A stretch of 64,000 nucleotides of DNA. Source: an uncultured Dehalococcoidia bacterium (GTDB taxonomy: Bacteria > Chloroflexota > Dehalococcoidia > Lucifugimonadales > UBA3495). Under the pieces are notes generated by a model. It made no database searches. It had not been told where the DNA came from and saw nothing but the letters and a program-made list of their open reading frames with translations. A program made the translations under genes and the position numbers. Of the stretch, positions 7,502 to 16,362 are shown piece after piece. The stretch covers positions 1,940,001 through 2,004,000 of the forward strand of contig CATQHB010000002.1 in NCBI GenBank assembly GCA_958295765.1. Direction: 5' to 3'. The stretch's first letter is position 1. Each line of letters starts with the position of its first letter.

Positions 7502-8788
7502 TTACCCCCGCCGCAGGATGTTGACCACACAGGTGCCGCCGGTGCCGCCGACGTTGTGGGTCAGGCCCAGTTCCAGGTTGGGATTCGGCACCTGGCGCGG
7601 GCCGGCCTCGCCGCGCAACTGGTGGAAAGTTTCGATTACCTGGGCCACGCCGGAAGCCCCTACCGGGTGTCCCTTGGCCTTGAGGCCGCCGGAGGTGTTG
7701 ATGGGCCGGTCGCCGTGCAAAGCGGTGCGTCCCTCATCCACCGCGCGGGGGCCGGCGCCCGGCTCAAAGAAGCCCAGGTCTTCGGTGGCGATAATCTCGG
7801 CAATAGTAAAGCAGTCGTGGACTTCGGCCACCTGGATGTCCTGGGGCGCAACCCCGGCCATGGCATAAGCCTGGGCCGCCGCTTCCCGGGCCGCGGACAG
7901 GGAAGTCAACTCCTCGGCATCGTGCAGCGGGCGTCCCGAAGCCTGGCCGGTGCCGGCGATGTGTACCGGCTTATCGGTAAAGTTGGCGGCAATCTCCGCC
8001 GCCACCAGCAGCACGCAGGAGGCGCCGTCGGTGATCGGGGCGCAGTCGTACAGGCGGAGGGGCCAGGCAATCCACGGGTTGGCCCGGGCATCGTTCAGGA
8101 AGTCCATCTCATCCCGCCAGTCGGGAACCGGGCCGCCTTGCTGCTCGGCCCGGGCCTTGCGCCTTTCCAGCATATCCCGCAGGCTGGCGTTGAACTGGGC
8201 CTTGGGGTTCAGGGCGCCGTTGTTATGGTTCTTGATGCCCACCTTGAGCAGGTGGCTCAAGTTAGTTTCGTAGCGGTCCATGTGGGCCTTAGCCAGGGCG
8301 CCGTAGATGCCGGGGAAGGTCAGGCCGGCCGGGACTTCGTACAACCCGTCGGCCGCCGAGGCCAGCACGTCGGTAACGCCCTCGGTGGGCAGGTTGGTCA
8401 TTTTCTCCACGCCGCCCACCAGCACGACGTCGTACATCCCGGAGGCAATCGCCATTACGCCCTCGCGGAGGGCGCTGCCGCTGCTGGCGCAGGCGTTTTC
8501 AATCCGGGTTACCGGGGTGGGGGTCATACCCAGCCAGTCGGCCAGAATGGGCGCGGTATGGCCCTGCCCCTCAAATAAGTCGGCGGAGTAATTGCCGATG
8601 TAACCGCACTCAATATCCGCCACGTCGATGCCCTGGTCCAGGTGTTCCAGCAAATCCTGAAAAGCCTCGACGAACAGGTCGCGGCTGGTCTTGTCGCGGA
8701 AGGCGCCAAACCGGGACATACCGGCGCCCACAATGGAAACCGGCCGGCCCAACTGCCGCCTTTTGGCTGAGGTCAGGGAAGTTGCCAT
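7502..8788 (-). CDS. Thiolase / acetyl-CoA acetyltransferase family (SCP-x-like)
   Basis: A 428-residue thiolase-superfamily protein. The nucleophilic cysteine lies in ENACASSGSAL; the GGLKAKGHPVGASG segment holds the active-site histidine, and the C-terminal NVGGTGGTCVVN supplies the second catalytic cysteine. Such SCP-x-like thiolases act in beta-oxidation or condensation of acyl-CoAs. ATG at 8788 was chosen because GGAGGA lies 8 bases upstream; an in-frame start at 8866 lacks one. The next gene encodes the DUF35 partner. The substrate chain length is not predictable. Confidence 0.9.
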   Translation of the reverse strand: MATSLTSAKRRQLGRPVSIVGAGMSRFGAFRDKTSRDLFVEAFQDLLEHLDQGIDVADIECGYIGNYSADLFEGQGHTAPILADWLGMTPTPVTRIENACASSGSALREGVMAIASGMYDVVLVGGVEKMTNLPTEGVTDVLASAADGLYEVPAGLTFPGIYGALAKAHMDRYETNLSHLLKVGIKNHNNGALNPKAQFNASLRDMLERRKARAEQQGGPVPDWRDEMDFLNDARANPWIAWPLRLYDCAPITDGASCVLLVAAEIAANFTDKPVHIAGTGQASGRPLHDAEELTSLSAAREAAAQAYAMAGVAPQDIQVAEVHDCFTIAEIIATEDLGFFEPGAGPRAVDEGRTALHGDRPINTSGGLKAKGHPVGASGVAQVIETFHQLRGEAGPRQVPNPNLELGLTHNVGGTGGTCVVNILRRG

Positions 8789-8880
8789 TAGCGTGTCCTC
8801 CCGGTGGAGTTTTATGGATGCCATTATGCTGGCGGGTTGGGGTGGCGTCAATGCCGCCGTAGTCATTGGTCAGGGCCAGT

Positions 8881-9085
8881 GCAAGGTCGAGTTACATTCG
8901 CTTATCGCTCACCCTGAGCCTGTCGAAGGATGGATGCGTGGTTCGACAGGCTCACCATGAGCGGTTGCAAGGTCGAGTTACATTCGCTTACCGATCATCC
9001 TGAGCTTGTCGAAGGATGGATGGGTGGTTCGACAGGCTCACCATGAGCGGTTACAAGTTCGCCACCAGCGGTTACAGGCTCACCG
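8881..9085. repeat. Family-A repeats, two 86-bp units plus remnants
   Basis: The phrase gcaaggtcgagttacattcg begins at 8881 and again at 8967 (period 86). Each is followed by the cgctca-ctgagcctgtcgaagg arm and the ggttcgacaggctcaccatg arm; a short degenerate third copy runs to about 9085. It fills the space upstream of the thiolase operon with no coding sequence seen. Confidence 0.8.
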
Positions 9086-9131
9086 TGAGCGGTTATGAGT
9101 TGCAAGCCCCGTCATTCCGGCGCCGGCAATG

Positions 9132-9250
9132 GTAGGGGCGGGTTTGTAACCCGCCCTGGCTCAGGCGCAGGAACAGGCCAGTTATCGCCCATTCGTTCTC
9201 CAGCGTTTCTCTGCGGTTGAACGTCGGGCGGGTTGCAAACCCGCCCCTAC
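9132..9250. repeat. Family-C element (119 bp)
   Basis: Bounded by gtaggggcgggtttgtaacc at 9132 and by ggttgcaaacccgcccctac ending at 9250, each itself a palindrome. The size (119 bp) matches copies at 31234-31352 and 36340-36457. The region between 8789 and 9394 therefore consists almost entirely of repeats A and C. Confidence 0.8.
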
Positions 9251-9394
9251 CCCGATGATACTACCATCCACGTTGATAGTACCGCATCCGGTAGTTTCCT
9301 CTCGGTGAAACTCGGCGGCGCTGCGCCCCGGCCTCCCGGTGTGAAAAAAGCCCGGTTGGGTTATAATGGGCGCATCAGCCGGGGAGGGATAACT

Positions 9395-10321
9395 ATGAGT
9401 GTAGCTATCGGGTATGTGCCGGGAGCTTATGGTGAAGGGGGCAATGACCCGGATTTTCTGCGGCGGTTGGTGGAACTGGGCGACCGTTACGGGTACGATT
9501 CCATCTGGCTCAGCGACCGCATCGTCAGCGACCGGTTCAGCCTGGAGCCGATGGTGGCCCTTGCAATGGTGGCCGCTTGGTCGGAACGGCTGAAGTTTGG
9601 CACCAGTGTCCTGGCCCTGCCCCTGCGTAATCCGGTAGTCCTGGCGAAACAGATTGCCACCCTGGACTTTCTCTCCAAAGGCCGCTGCTTTCCGGCGGTG
9701 GGCCTGGGCCAGGAGGAACCGGAGGAGTACGAAGCCTGCGGCGTCCCCAAGGAAGACCGCAGCCGGCGCACCGATGAGGCGATTGCCCTGATGCGCCGCC
9801 TCTGGGAGGAGGACAGCGTTACCCACGAGGGGCGCTATTTCACCTGCCACAACGTCAGCATTACCCCCAAGACCTGCTTTAAGCCGTCGCCGCCGGTCTG
9901 GATTGGGGGCCGCAGCCCGGCCGCGGCGCGCCGGGTGGGACGGGTCGGCGACGGCTGGCTGGTTTCCGGCGCCACCACCGAGGAAATCCGCCAGGGCCGG
10001 GACATCGTTTTTGAGACGGCGGACAAGTACGAGCGGGAGATTGAGTCGGACCACATCGGGATGCTCCTGGGCTACTACATTTGCCCGGACGCCGACCGGG
10101 CCGTAGCCCAAAGCCACCAGTACGTAACCCGCCACCGGCCCGATGCGCCCTTCACCGAATACAGCGCCCTGGGCGACGTGGATACGGTCAGCGAGGTCAT
10201 CCGGCGCTACATCGACGCCGGCGCCTCCAAGTTCGTAGTGCGCCCCCTCTGCGCCGGCGAGGAGTCGGTAGAGCAGTTAAACCTGATGGGCCAGGAGATT
10301 TTACCCCGCTTTCACCAGTAA
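9395..10321 (+). CDS. LLM-class flavin-dependent oxidoreductase
   Basis: A 308-residue luciferase-like oxidoreductase, shorter than the 393-residue member at 3748. Signature segments include GDRYGYDSIWLSDRI, LKFGTSVLALPLRNPVVLAK, GRCFPAVGLGQEEPEEY and PPVWIGGRSPAAARR, the latter typical of probable F420-dependent enzymes. The ATG at 9395 has GGGGAGGG upstream at a suitable distance; a longer in-frame opening from 9233 runs into repeat sequence and is rejected. It probably oxidises an organic substrate with reduced FMN or F420; the substrate is unknown. Confidence 0.88.
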   Translation: MSVAIGYVPGAYGEGGNDPDFLRRLVELGDRYGYDSIWLSDRIVSDRFSLEPMVALAMVAAWSERLKFGTSVLALPLRNPVVLAKQIATLDFLSKGRCFPAVGLGQEEPEEYEACGVPKEDRSRRTDEAIALMRRLWEEDSVTHEGRYFTCHNVSITPKTCFKPSPPVWIGGRSPAAARRVGRVGDGWLVSGATTEEIRQGRDIVFETADKYEREIESDHIGMLLGYYICPDADRAVAQSHQYVTRHRPDAPFTEYSALGDVDTVSEVIRRYIDAGASKFVVRPLCAGEESVEQLNLMGQEILPRFHQ

Positions 10322-10330
10322 GCATCATTA

Positions 10331-10415
10331 GTTTTATCCACGAAGGGACACGAAGTAACACGAAAGGGGGTTATCTAAATCTTCGTGTCCCTTCGTGTCC
10401 CTTCGTGGATAAAAA
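10331..10415. repeat. Inverted repeat of cacgaagggacacgaag type (family F)
   Basis: ttttatccacgaagggacac and its complement gtgtcccttcgtggataaaa form a long stem with partial internal repeats around a 15-20 base centre. It lies between the LLM and MFS genes on the plus strand and could act as a bidirectional 3' hairpin, although it has the look of a dispersed repeat. Confidence 0.7.
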
Positions 10416-10436
10416 GAATAGCACAGAAAGGAAACT

Positions 10437-11732
10437 TTGCAGCAAACGCCAACCGTCAGCCCCGGCCCGCACAACTCCCGCGTCCCCGCCGCTTTCCGCT
10501 ACCCGGCCTACCGGGCCTACTGGTTCGGGATGCTCAGCTCGGTTGCCGGCTTTCAGATGTTCCGGGTGGGCCAGGGCTGGCTGGTCTATGAGCTTACCGC
10601 CTCGCCCCTTTTCCTGGGCTACGCGCTGGCGGCCAACGCCGTGCCGGGCATCATCCTCAACCTCTTCGGCGGCGTCTTTGCCGACAAGCTGGACAAGCGC
10701 ATCCTGATTATGACCACCCAGGGCTTTACCGGGCTGCTGATTGCCGTCCTGGGCGTCCTGACCCTGATGGGTTGGGTAGAGGTCTGGCACATTCTGGTCA
10801 TCGCCTTTCTGACCGGCGGGGTGGAAGCCTTTGACACGCCAGCGCGGCAGGCCCTCTATCCCCACCTGATTGACCGCCGGGCTATGTCCAGCGCGGTGGC
10901 GTTGAACTCCAGCATCTGGCAGGGGACGCGCATCGTCGCCCCGGCCGTCGCCGGCTTTATCATTGACCTGGTCAACACCGGGGCGTCCTTCCTGGTGGCC
11001 GCGGTCGGGTTTGCCGTGATGACCGGGGTAATGGCCTCCCTGCGGATTCCCCCCATTCCTCAAGGGGCGACCGGCAACCCGGCCCGCGCCTTGTGGGACG
11101 GGCTGACCTTCATCCAGCGCAACGGCATATTTTCCTTCCTGATTGCGATGACCTTTTTCAACAGCTTCTTTGGCAATGCCTATATTCTGCTGATGCCGGT
11201 GTTTGCGGTGGACGTGCTGGAGGTGGGCGCCCGGGGGCAGGGGTTCCTGCTGGGGGTAGGCGGCGTCGGTTCGCTGGTTACTACCATCTGGCTGGGCGCC
11301 CGGGGCGGCCTGCGGCGGCGGGACTTGTTCATCATTGGCGGCGCGGTGGTGTTCGGGCTGGCCGTAGTCGCCTTCGGCGTTACCGCCCACTTCCTCCGCT
11401 CCTACCCCCTGGCCCTGGCATTGATGGCGCTGCTGGGGTGCAGCAACTCGGTCTATATGATTTCGATTCAGAGTTCCCTGCAAATGCTGGTGCCGGACCG
11501 GGTGCGGGGCCGGGTAATGGGGTTTTACGGGATGACCTGGAGCATAATGCCGTTGGGCGGCCTGCAAGCCGGCGCCCTGGCCGGCATCGCCTTCATCGGG
11601 GCGCCCTTTGCGGTAGCTATCGGCGGGGTAGCGGTAGTCGCCTTTGCCCTGGGGCCGTTCCTGCTCAGCGACAAAATCCGCCACGTCGTCCGCCAACTCC
11701 GGCCACCGTCAGAGGAACAGCAGCGCCAGTAA
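10437..11732 (+). CDS. MFS transporter (DHA3/enterobactin-exporter-like)
   Basis: A 431-residue membrane transporter with about 12 hydrophobic segments. The N-terminus FRYPAYRAYWFGMLSSVAGF and the loops GGVFADKLDKRILI and EAFDTPARQALYPHLI are typical of the MFS_3 / DHA3 branch that exports small molecules, possibly siderophores or drugs. A TTG start at 10437 is used because AAAGGA lies 6-8 bases upstream and no ATG is nearby. The last ~20 bases of the gene are included in the left edge of a 346-bp tandem duplication that follows. Confidence 0.85.
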   Translation: MQQTPTVSPGPHNSRVPAAFRYPAYRAYWFGMLSSVAGFQMFRVGQGWLVYELTASPLFLGYALAANAVPGIILNLFGGVFADKLDKRILIMTTQGFTGLLIAVLGVLTLMGWVEVWHILVIAFLTGGVEAFDTPARQALYPHLIDRRAMSSAVALNSSIWQGTRIVAPAVAGFIIDLVNTGASFLVAAVGFAVMTGVMASLRIPPIPQGATGNPARALWDGLTFIQRNGIFSFLIAMTFFNSFFGNAYILLMPVFAVDVLEVGARGQGFLLGVGGVGSLVTTIWLGARGGLRRRDLFIIGGAVVFGLAVVAFGVTAHFLRSYPLALALMALLGCSNSVYMISIQSSLQMLVPDRVRGRVMGFYGMTWSIMPLGGLQAGALAGIAFIGAPFAVAIGGVAVVAFALGPFLLSDKIRHVVRQLRPPSEEQQRQ

Positions 11733-12403
11733 CGGCCCGGCCCGGCGCCAGGAATGGGCGCAACGGGACGGGGGAGTTACCGGCCGTTTCTGCTGTGGGG
11801 GCCCGCGCCAGGGCCAGCCGGGGGCGGCTCATCAAAGGGCCGGCCCTCACGGAAAGCCGCCTGTTGCCGCTCGTACCAGGATTGCCATTGCTGATTAAGC
11901 TTTACCGCCTCCCGTTCCTTCCGCTGATCCCTTTCCTTCAGCCATTGCGCCAACATTACGCCTTCCAAAATTACGTACGCGCTCGCTACGATGTCCAGGA
12001 TGTTTGCCGTCATTCCCCGCCGGACGGCCAGGACGGTCTGCAAGGCATTGTCCCCGGGAGGAACAGCAGCCCCGGTAACTGCCCGGCCCGGCGCCAGGAA
12101 TGGGCGCAGCGGTACGCCGGAATTACCGGCCGTTTCTGCGGTGGGGGCCGGCGCCGGGGCCAGCCGGGGGCGGCTCATCAAAGGGCCGGCCATCGCGGAA
12201 GGCCGCCTGTTGCCGCTCGTACCAGGCTTGCCACTGCTGGTTAAGCTTTACCGCCTCCCGTTCCTTACGCTGATCCCTTTCCTTCAGCCATTGCGCCAAC
12301 ATTACGCCCTCCAAAATTACGTACGCGCTCGCTACGATGTCCAGGATGTTTGCCGTCATACCCCGCCGGACGGCCAGGACGGTCTGCAAGGCATTGTCCC
12401 CGG
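11711..12403. repeat. 346-bp tandem duplication
   Basis: Sequence from about 11711 repeats from about 12057 with a period of 346 (gcccggcccggcgccagga at 11735 and 12081). The unit covers the end of the MFS gene and the C-terminal two-thirds of the small protein encoded on the minus strand. The right-hand copy belongs to the intact gene at 12123-12566. The left-hand copy is the 5'-truncated remnant. Confidence 0.85.
11777..12060 (-). pseudogene. 5'-truncated copy of the small membrane protein
   Basis: Minus-strand sequence matching the intact gene from GDNALQTVLAVRRGMTANIL through VKLNQQWQSWYERQQAAF to the GPGAGPHSRNGR tail. The first membrane segment and the start codon are absent, because the duplicated unit begins inside the gene. 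The frame is open upstream, but only into the former 3' flank of the intact copy, so I treat it as a remnant. This mirrors the arrangement at 5864-6885. Confidence 0.65.
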
Positions 12404-12566
12404 TCTGATAATGCACTTCGTCCCAGATGGTCAGGCCCAGAAAGAGGAGATACTCAATGGAGAAAATCCAGGCGTACCAGTTCCGCAAACGCCGGGCGAT
12501 ACTCCAGATACTTTCCCGTTCCTCATCCGGCCGGTAGTCCTGTTGAGCGCCTTGACTTTCCGGCAA
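12123..12566 (-). CDS. Small membrane protein with charged helix and PPPG-type tail (unknown)
   Basis: Unrecognised 147-residue protein. After a polar N-terminus it has two hydrophobic stretches (WIFSIEYLLFLGLTIW and ILDIVASAYVILEGVML), then a charged helix (LKERDQRKEREAVKLNQQW) and a tail, RDGRPFDEPPPAGPGAG. The TTG at 12566 is chosen because GGAGGTG lies 8 bases upstream; the nearby ATG at 12574 is in another frame. The architecture (two membrane segments, charged helix, G-R-x-F-x-E-P-x-P tail) matches the protein at 5864, suggesting one multicopy family. Function unknown; a membrane-anchored scaffold is possible but only a guess. Confidence 0.7.
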   Translation of the reverse strand: MPESQGAQQDYRPDEERESIWSIARRLRNWYAWIFSIEYLLFLGLTIWDEVHYQTGDNALQTVLAVRRGMTANILDIVASAYVILEGVMLAQWLKERDQRKEREAVKLNQQWQAWYERQQAAFRDGRPFDEPPPAGPGAGPHRRNGR

Positions 12567-12712
12567 TTCAGCATCACCTCCGCAGCTTTCACCGGATTAT
12601 ACCCGCCAGCCGGGAGGCTTGTCCTGGCCCAAATGTCAGTAATTTTCCCTACGGCAAACCATCCTTACGGTACGCTCCAATCCCTGCTTTCACCGGGACG
12701 GTCGCCGGGAAA

Positions 12713-13660
12713 CTACCCCCTTATAACCTCCAAGCCGGCCTCTTGCCGGGCGTCGTTGATGTGTTCCAGCGCCCGCACCGCCAGGGGGGCCAGTTCGTAG
12801 CCCAGGTCGGCCAGCATCCGGCTGTTGTCCACCAGGTAAACGTGGGGTACCGCCTGCTCTCCGGTGGTGATTTGCGCCTCCGGGATAAAGCCCCGCACCA
12901 GGTCGGCCAGATCCCCAATGGTCGCCAGATGGCCGCCGGTCAGGTAGATTGGGTGGCGCAGGGCGTCGCTCAGAGCCACCTGGACGAAAATCTCGGCGGC
13001 GTCCTCGGCGTGAATCATCGGCGACGCCTCCTCCGGGCGGAAAGGCATCGCCACCGGCTGCCCCAGAGCCGGCAGAGAAAGCAGCAGGCCGCCGATAATG
13101 CCGGTCATTCCGGTAGTTCGACCGTGGCCGAAAACCGTCCCGATGCGGATGCCCCGCAAGTCCAGCCCGTAGCGTTCCCGGTACTTGCCGGCGGAGAAAT
13201 CGTTAGCCGCCTTGGTCATACCGTACACATTGATTGGGGCGGTCAAATCCTCCTCGGTCAAATGCCGCTCGCCAAAGGTTTCCTGCACCCCATAGACGGC
13301 GATGGAACTGGCGTAAACCACCCGCTTGATGCCGGTCCAGCGGGCCACCTCAAAGACGTTGTTGGTGCCTTGAATGTTGACCAGCATCCCGAAATGGGGC
13401 CGTTCCTCGGTGTCCGGGGGCAGCAGGGCGGCCATGTGGATTATCCGGTCAACCCGGTGGGTATGCGCCGCCTCCAGCAGGTGGGGAAGCTGGGTAATGT
13501 CGCCCCGATAAAAGGGAACGTCGGCCAGATGGCGGTGCAGGGGCAGTTGGGCGCGGGGCGGCGCCAGGTCAAAGGACACCACTGCCTCGCCCCGCTCCAG
13601 CAGCTTGCGGATGATGCGGGAACCGATCAGGCCATTGCCCCCGGTAACCATTACACTCAT
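12713..13660 (-). CDS. NAD-dependent epimerase/dehydratase (extended SDR)
   Basis: A 315-residue extended short-chain dehydrogenase. The NAD-binding motif is VTGGNGLIGSRI at the N-terminus, followed by DRIIHMAALLPP, and the catalytic pair is seen in YASSIAVYG (Ser) and YGMTKAANDF (Tyr-x3-Lys). These enzymes convert nucleotide sugars or related substrates. The second ATG (13660) is chosen because GGAGG lies 7 bases before it but only 1 base before the first ATG (13666). It stands 70 bases upstream of rsmG-facing sequence and may share transcription with no other gene. Confidence 0.88.
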   Translation of the reverse strand: MSVMVTGGNGLIGSRIIRKLLERGEAVVSFDLAPPRAQLPLHRHLADVPFYRGDITQLPHLLEAAHTHRVDRIIHMAALLPPDTEERPHFGMLVNIQGTNNVFEVARWTGIKRVVYASSIAVYGVQETFGERHLTEEDLTAPINVYGMTKAANDFSAGKYRERYGLDLRGIRIGTVFGHGRTTGMTGIIGGLLLSLPALGQPVAMPFRPEEASPMIHAEDAAEIFVQVALSDALRHPIYLTGGHLATIGDLADLVRGFIPEAQITTGEQAVPHVYLVDNSRMLADLGYELAPLAVRALEHINDARQEAGLEVIRG

Positions 13661-13730
13661 AACCATACCTCCGGGTGAAGTAGGAATCGGGAGTTGCGAA
13701 TTGATGATTTGCTGCTTGGCAGTTCCCGAT

Positions 13731-14468
13731 TCACAAGGGTTGTTTGGCCGGCATCCCCGGACGGCGGGGATAGGCGCCGGGGGTGGCCTTTATCTTTTCC
13801 ACCGTCAGCACGATCCGGTTGTCGGTCAGGCCGGGGGCCTTTACCGGATAAATCCGTTCCAGCCGTCCCCCCAGGATTTGCATAGCTCGCTGCGCCGCGT
13901 CCAACTCCCGCTCAATGGCGCCGCGTTTCCAGGCGGCTACCCGCCCGCCCCGCCGGGTAAAGGGCAGGGTATATTCCAGCAGAGCCGGCAGTTTGGCGAC
14001 GCCCCGGGCCAGGGACAGGTCAAAGCCGGCCCGCAACTCCGGGCGGTGGGCCAACTCCTCGGCCCGCCCGGTATATACCGCCACGTCGGGGAGGCCCAGG
14101 GCCGTAACCAGGTGGCGCAGAAAGTCGGCCTTTTTACCGGTGGCCTCCACCAGGGACAGGTGAATATCGGGGCAGGCCAGTTTCAGGGGCAGGCCGGGAA
14201 AGCCGGCCCCGGCGCCCACGTCCACCACCCGCGTCCCCGCCGCCAAGCCGCCGCCGAGGGCCGGGGCCAGGGTCAGCGAGTCCAGGAAATGCTTTACCTG
14301 CACCTCAGAATAGTCAATAACCGAAGTAAGGTTCATCCGCTGGTTCCAGTCGGCCAGTTCCCGGTAATAGACCTCGAACAGTTCGAGTTGCCCGTCGTTG
14401 AGTTCGAGACCCAACTCCGGCACACTCCGGGCCAGCAATTCCATCCGGTCAGTCATCCGCTCAGTCAT
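13731..14468 (-). CDS. rsmG: 16S rRNA (guanine-527-N7)-methyltransferase
   Basis: A 245-residue RsmG (formerly GidB), which methylates N7 of G527 in 16S rRNA with S-adenosylmethionine. The N-terminal region has YYRELADWNQRMNLTSV, the SAM-binding motif is VVDVGAGAGFPGLPLKLA, and EATGKKADFLRHL follows, all characteristic. Length is normal for the family. The ATG at 14468 follows a TTG codon and lacks a strong ribosome-binding site, so other nearby in-frame ATGs (14456 or 14444) could be used. Confidence 0.93.
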   Translation of the reverse strand: MTERMTDRMELLARSVPELGLELNDGQLELFEVYYRELADWNQRMNLTSVIDYSEVQVKHFLDSLTLAPALGGGLAAGTRVVDVGAGAGFPGLPLKLACPDIHLSLVEATGKKADFLRHLVTALGLPDVAVYTGRAEELAHRPELRAGFDLSLARGVAKLPALLEYTLPFTRRGGRVAAWKRGAIERELDAAQRAMQILGGRLERIYPVKAPGLTDNRIVLTVEKIKATPGAYPRRPGMPAKQPL

Positions 14469-14530
14469 CAATTCCAGTATAACCCCTGCGTACCGCTATG
14501 TCTTGTGTGTCTTGATGTTAAACAAAACCA

Positions 14531-14690
14531 GGACAATCGCGTCTTAACTGGGGCAACCCAAGCCACCGTCGTTCCGGCGAAAGCCGGAATCCAGGAAATC
14601 CCCCGGAAAAGAGCGAGCCGGCTACCGAGAGTTCTGGATTCCGGCTTTCGCCGGAACGACGGTGGCCGGCGCCGGAACGACGGTTGCCTG
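14531..14690. repeat. Family-B element, copy 2
   Basis: Arms 14567-14594 and 14634-14661 are 28-base inverted copies. The loop runs in the opposite orientation to copy 1 (ggaaatcccc first). The left outer end reads ggacaatcgcgtcttaactg, the conserved terminus of the family; the right outer end is lost, replaced by a short extra gccggaacgacgg segment. It fills most of 14469-14803. Confidence 0.85.
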
Positions 14691-14803
14691 GGTTGCTCTG
14701 GCCGGCGCGCCAAGTCAATTGACAGGTTTAAGGGTGGGCCGTAAAATTAGCCGAGCCAGCCATCAATCAACTTGAGGCAATGAGGCAGTAGCGAAGGAGC
14801 ATT

Positions 14804-15043
14804 ATGACAACCAAAGCATATCTCCTGGTGGAAACCGCCGTAGGCAAGACCCGGGAAGTGGCCGCCTCCCTGAAGGAACTGGACGGAATTGAGTCGGTGG
14901 ACGTAGTTACCGGCCAGTTCGACATCATCGCGATTATCAGCGGCGAAGATTTGACTGCCGTGGGCGCTATGGTAACTGAGAAGATTCACACCGTATCCGG
15001 CATCGTCCGCACTCAGTCCTGCGTGGCCGTCGGCGGCTTGTAG
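14804..15043 (+). CDS. Stand-alone Lrp/AsnC ligand-binding (RAM) domain protein
   Basis: A 79-residue protein consisting only of the regulator-of-amino-acid-metabolism fold of Lrp/AsnC proteins: AYLLVETAVGKTREVAASL, GIESVDVVTGQFDIIAII, ending RTQSCVAV. It has no DNA-binding helix-turn-helix. Stand-alone RAM proteins can sense amino acids or form mixed oligomers with full-length Lrp proteins. The ATG has GGAG about 6 bases upstream. The acyl-CoA dehydrogenase gene lies 110 bases downstream on the same strand. Confidence 0.88.
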   Translation: MTTKAYLLVETAVGKTREVAASLKELDGIESVDVVTGQFDIIAIISGEDLTAVGAMVTEKIHTVSGIVRTQSCVAVGGL

Positions 15044-15152
15044 CCGGGGCAATGGCCGGCTGAGCCGGCCGTCGCCAGTCGATAGCCGTTGATAGCCGAT
15101 AGATATGGGATGCCGGTAGCAACTAAATCCTCTAACCCATGGGGAGGGCGCC

Positions 15153-16328
15153 GTGGATTTCAAGTTTACTCCTGAAGATGATGCCTTTCGCCAGCAACTG
15201 CGCGACTTTGTGCAACAGGAACTGCCCGCCGATTGGGAGGGCGGTGGTCGCTGGCCTGAGGAGTGGAATTGGGAACTGACCCGCGATATGCGCCGGAAAA
15301 TGGCGCAGCAGGGTTGGCTCACCATGCACTGGCCGGAAGAGTACGGCGGACAGAACGCCTCCCCGGTGCGCTCCGCCATCTACAATGAGGAACTGGCTTA
15401 TATGCGCGCCCCCGGCCGGGACATTTTCGGCGTGCGGATGCTGGGGCCGACGCTGATGATTCACGGCTCCGAGGAACAGAAGCAGACCCACCTTCAGCCG
15501 GTAGCCCGGGGCGAAGTCCAGTGGTGCCAGGGCTACAGCGAACCCGAATCCGGCTCCGACCTGGCCTCCCTCAGCACCCGGGCCGTGCGGGATGATGACG
15601 AATACGTCATCAACGGCGCCAAAATCTGGACTACCCTGGGCCACCGGGCCGACTGGATTATGCTGCTGGCCCGCACCGACCCGGAGGCGCCCAAGCACCG
15701 GGGCATCAGCTTTATCCTGGTGGATATGAAAACCCCCGGAATTCAGGTTCGCCCCATCATCAACATGGCCGGCGGCCACGAGTTCAATCAGATTATTTTC
15801 GACAACGTGCGCGTCCCCCGGGCCAACGTGGTGGGCGAGGAAAACCGGGGCTGGTACGTGGCGGTTACCCTGCTGGACTTTGAGCGGTCGGGCATCGACT
15901 ACTCGGCCATGGGCCGCCGCCTGCTGGACGAGGTGCAGCGCTACGCCGGGGAAACAATGAACAACGGGCGCCCCCTGATGCAGACCCCCTGGGTGCGCAA
16001 CCTGCTGGCCGACCGCTATATCGAGTGCGAGGTGGCCCGGCTGATGGCCTACAACGTGGCCTATATGCAGGGCCAGGGCCTGGTGCCGAACAAGGAAGCC
16101 TCGATGAGCAAGGTTTTCGGTAGCGAGACTCTCCAGCGGGTAACCGCCGCCGGGATGGAAGTGCTGGGCCTGTACGGGGCGCTGGACCGGAACGAAAAAT
16201 GGGCGCCGCTGCGGGGCCGCATCCAGGAGCATTGGATGACCAGTTTCTCCCACAAAATAGCGGCCGGCACCTCCGAAGTGCAGCGCAACATCATCGCCAG
16301 CCGGGGCCTGGGCCTGCCCCGGGGGTAA
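15153..16328 (+). CDS. Acyl-CoA dehydrogenase
   Basis: A 391-residue flavoprotein that oxidises an acyl-CoA to the 2,3-enoyl-CoA. Typical segments are the N-terminal helical domain DAFRQQLRDFVQQELP, the FAD-binding YSEPESGSDLASLSTRA, INGAKIWTTLGHRADW, and the C-terminal AAGTSEVQRNIIASRGLGL. GTG at 15153 is the start, with GGAGG 7 bases upstream. Substrate unknown; many Chloroflexota carry numerous paralogues. An enoyl-CoA hydratase (17681) and a thiolase (7502) in the window could supply later beta-oxidation steps, but they are not in an operon with it. Confidence 0.93.
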   Translation: MDFKFTPEDDAFRQQLRDFVQQELPADWEGGGRWPEEWNWELTRDMRRKMAQQGWLTMHWPEEYGGQNASPVRSAIYNEELAYMRAPGRDIFGVRMLGPTLMIHGSEEQKQTHLQPVARGEVQWCQGYSEPESGSDLASLSTRAVRDDDEYVINGAKIWTTLGHRADWIMLLARTDPEAPKHRGISFILVDMKTPGIQVRPIINMAGGHEFNQIIFDNVRVPRANVVGEENRGWYVAVTLLDFERSGIDYSAMGRRLLDEVQRYAGETMNNGRPLMQTPWVRNLLADRYIECEVARLMAYNVAYMQGQGLVPNKEASMSKVFGSETLQRVTAAGMEVLGLYGALDRNEKWAPLRGRIQEHWMTSFSHKIAAGTSEVQRNIIASRGLGLPRG

Positions 16329-16362
16329 GGGATACTGGTCAATCCGGGTTTGAGTCGGGGTA

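Noticed and set aside
10371-11696. 441-codon minus-strand ORF opposite the MFS gene
   Set aside because: The product is Gln/His/Gly-rich without domains; the plus-strand transporter explains the region.
12350-13678. 442-codon plus-strand ORF opposite the epimerase
   Set aside because: No motifs; overlaps two supported minus-strand genes.
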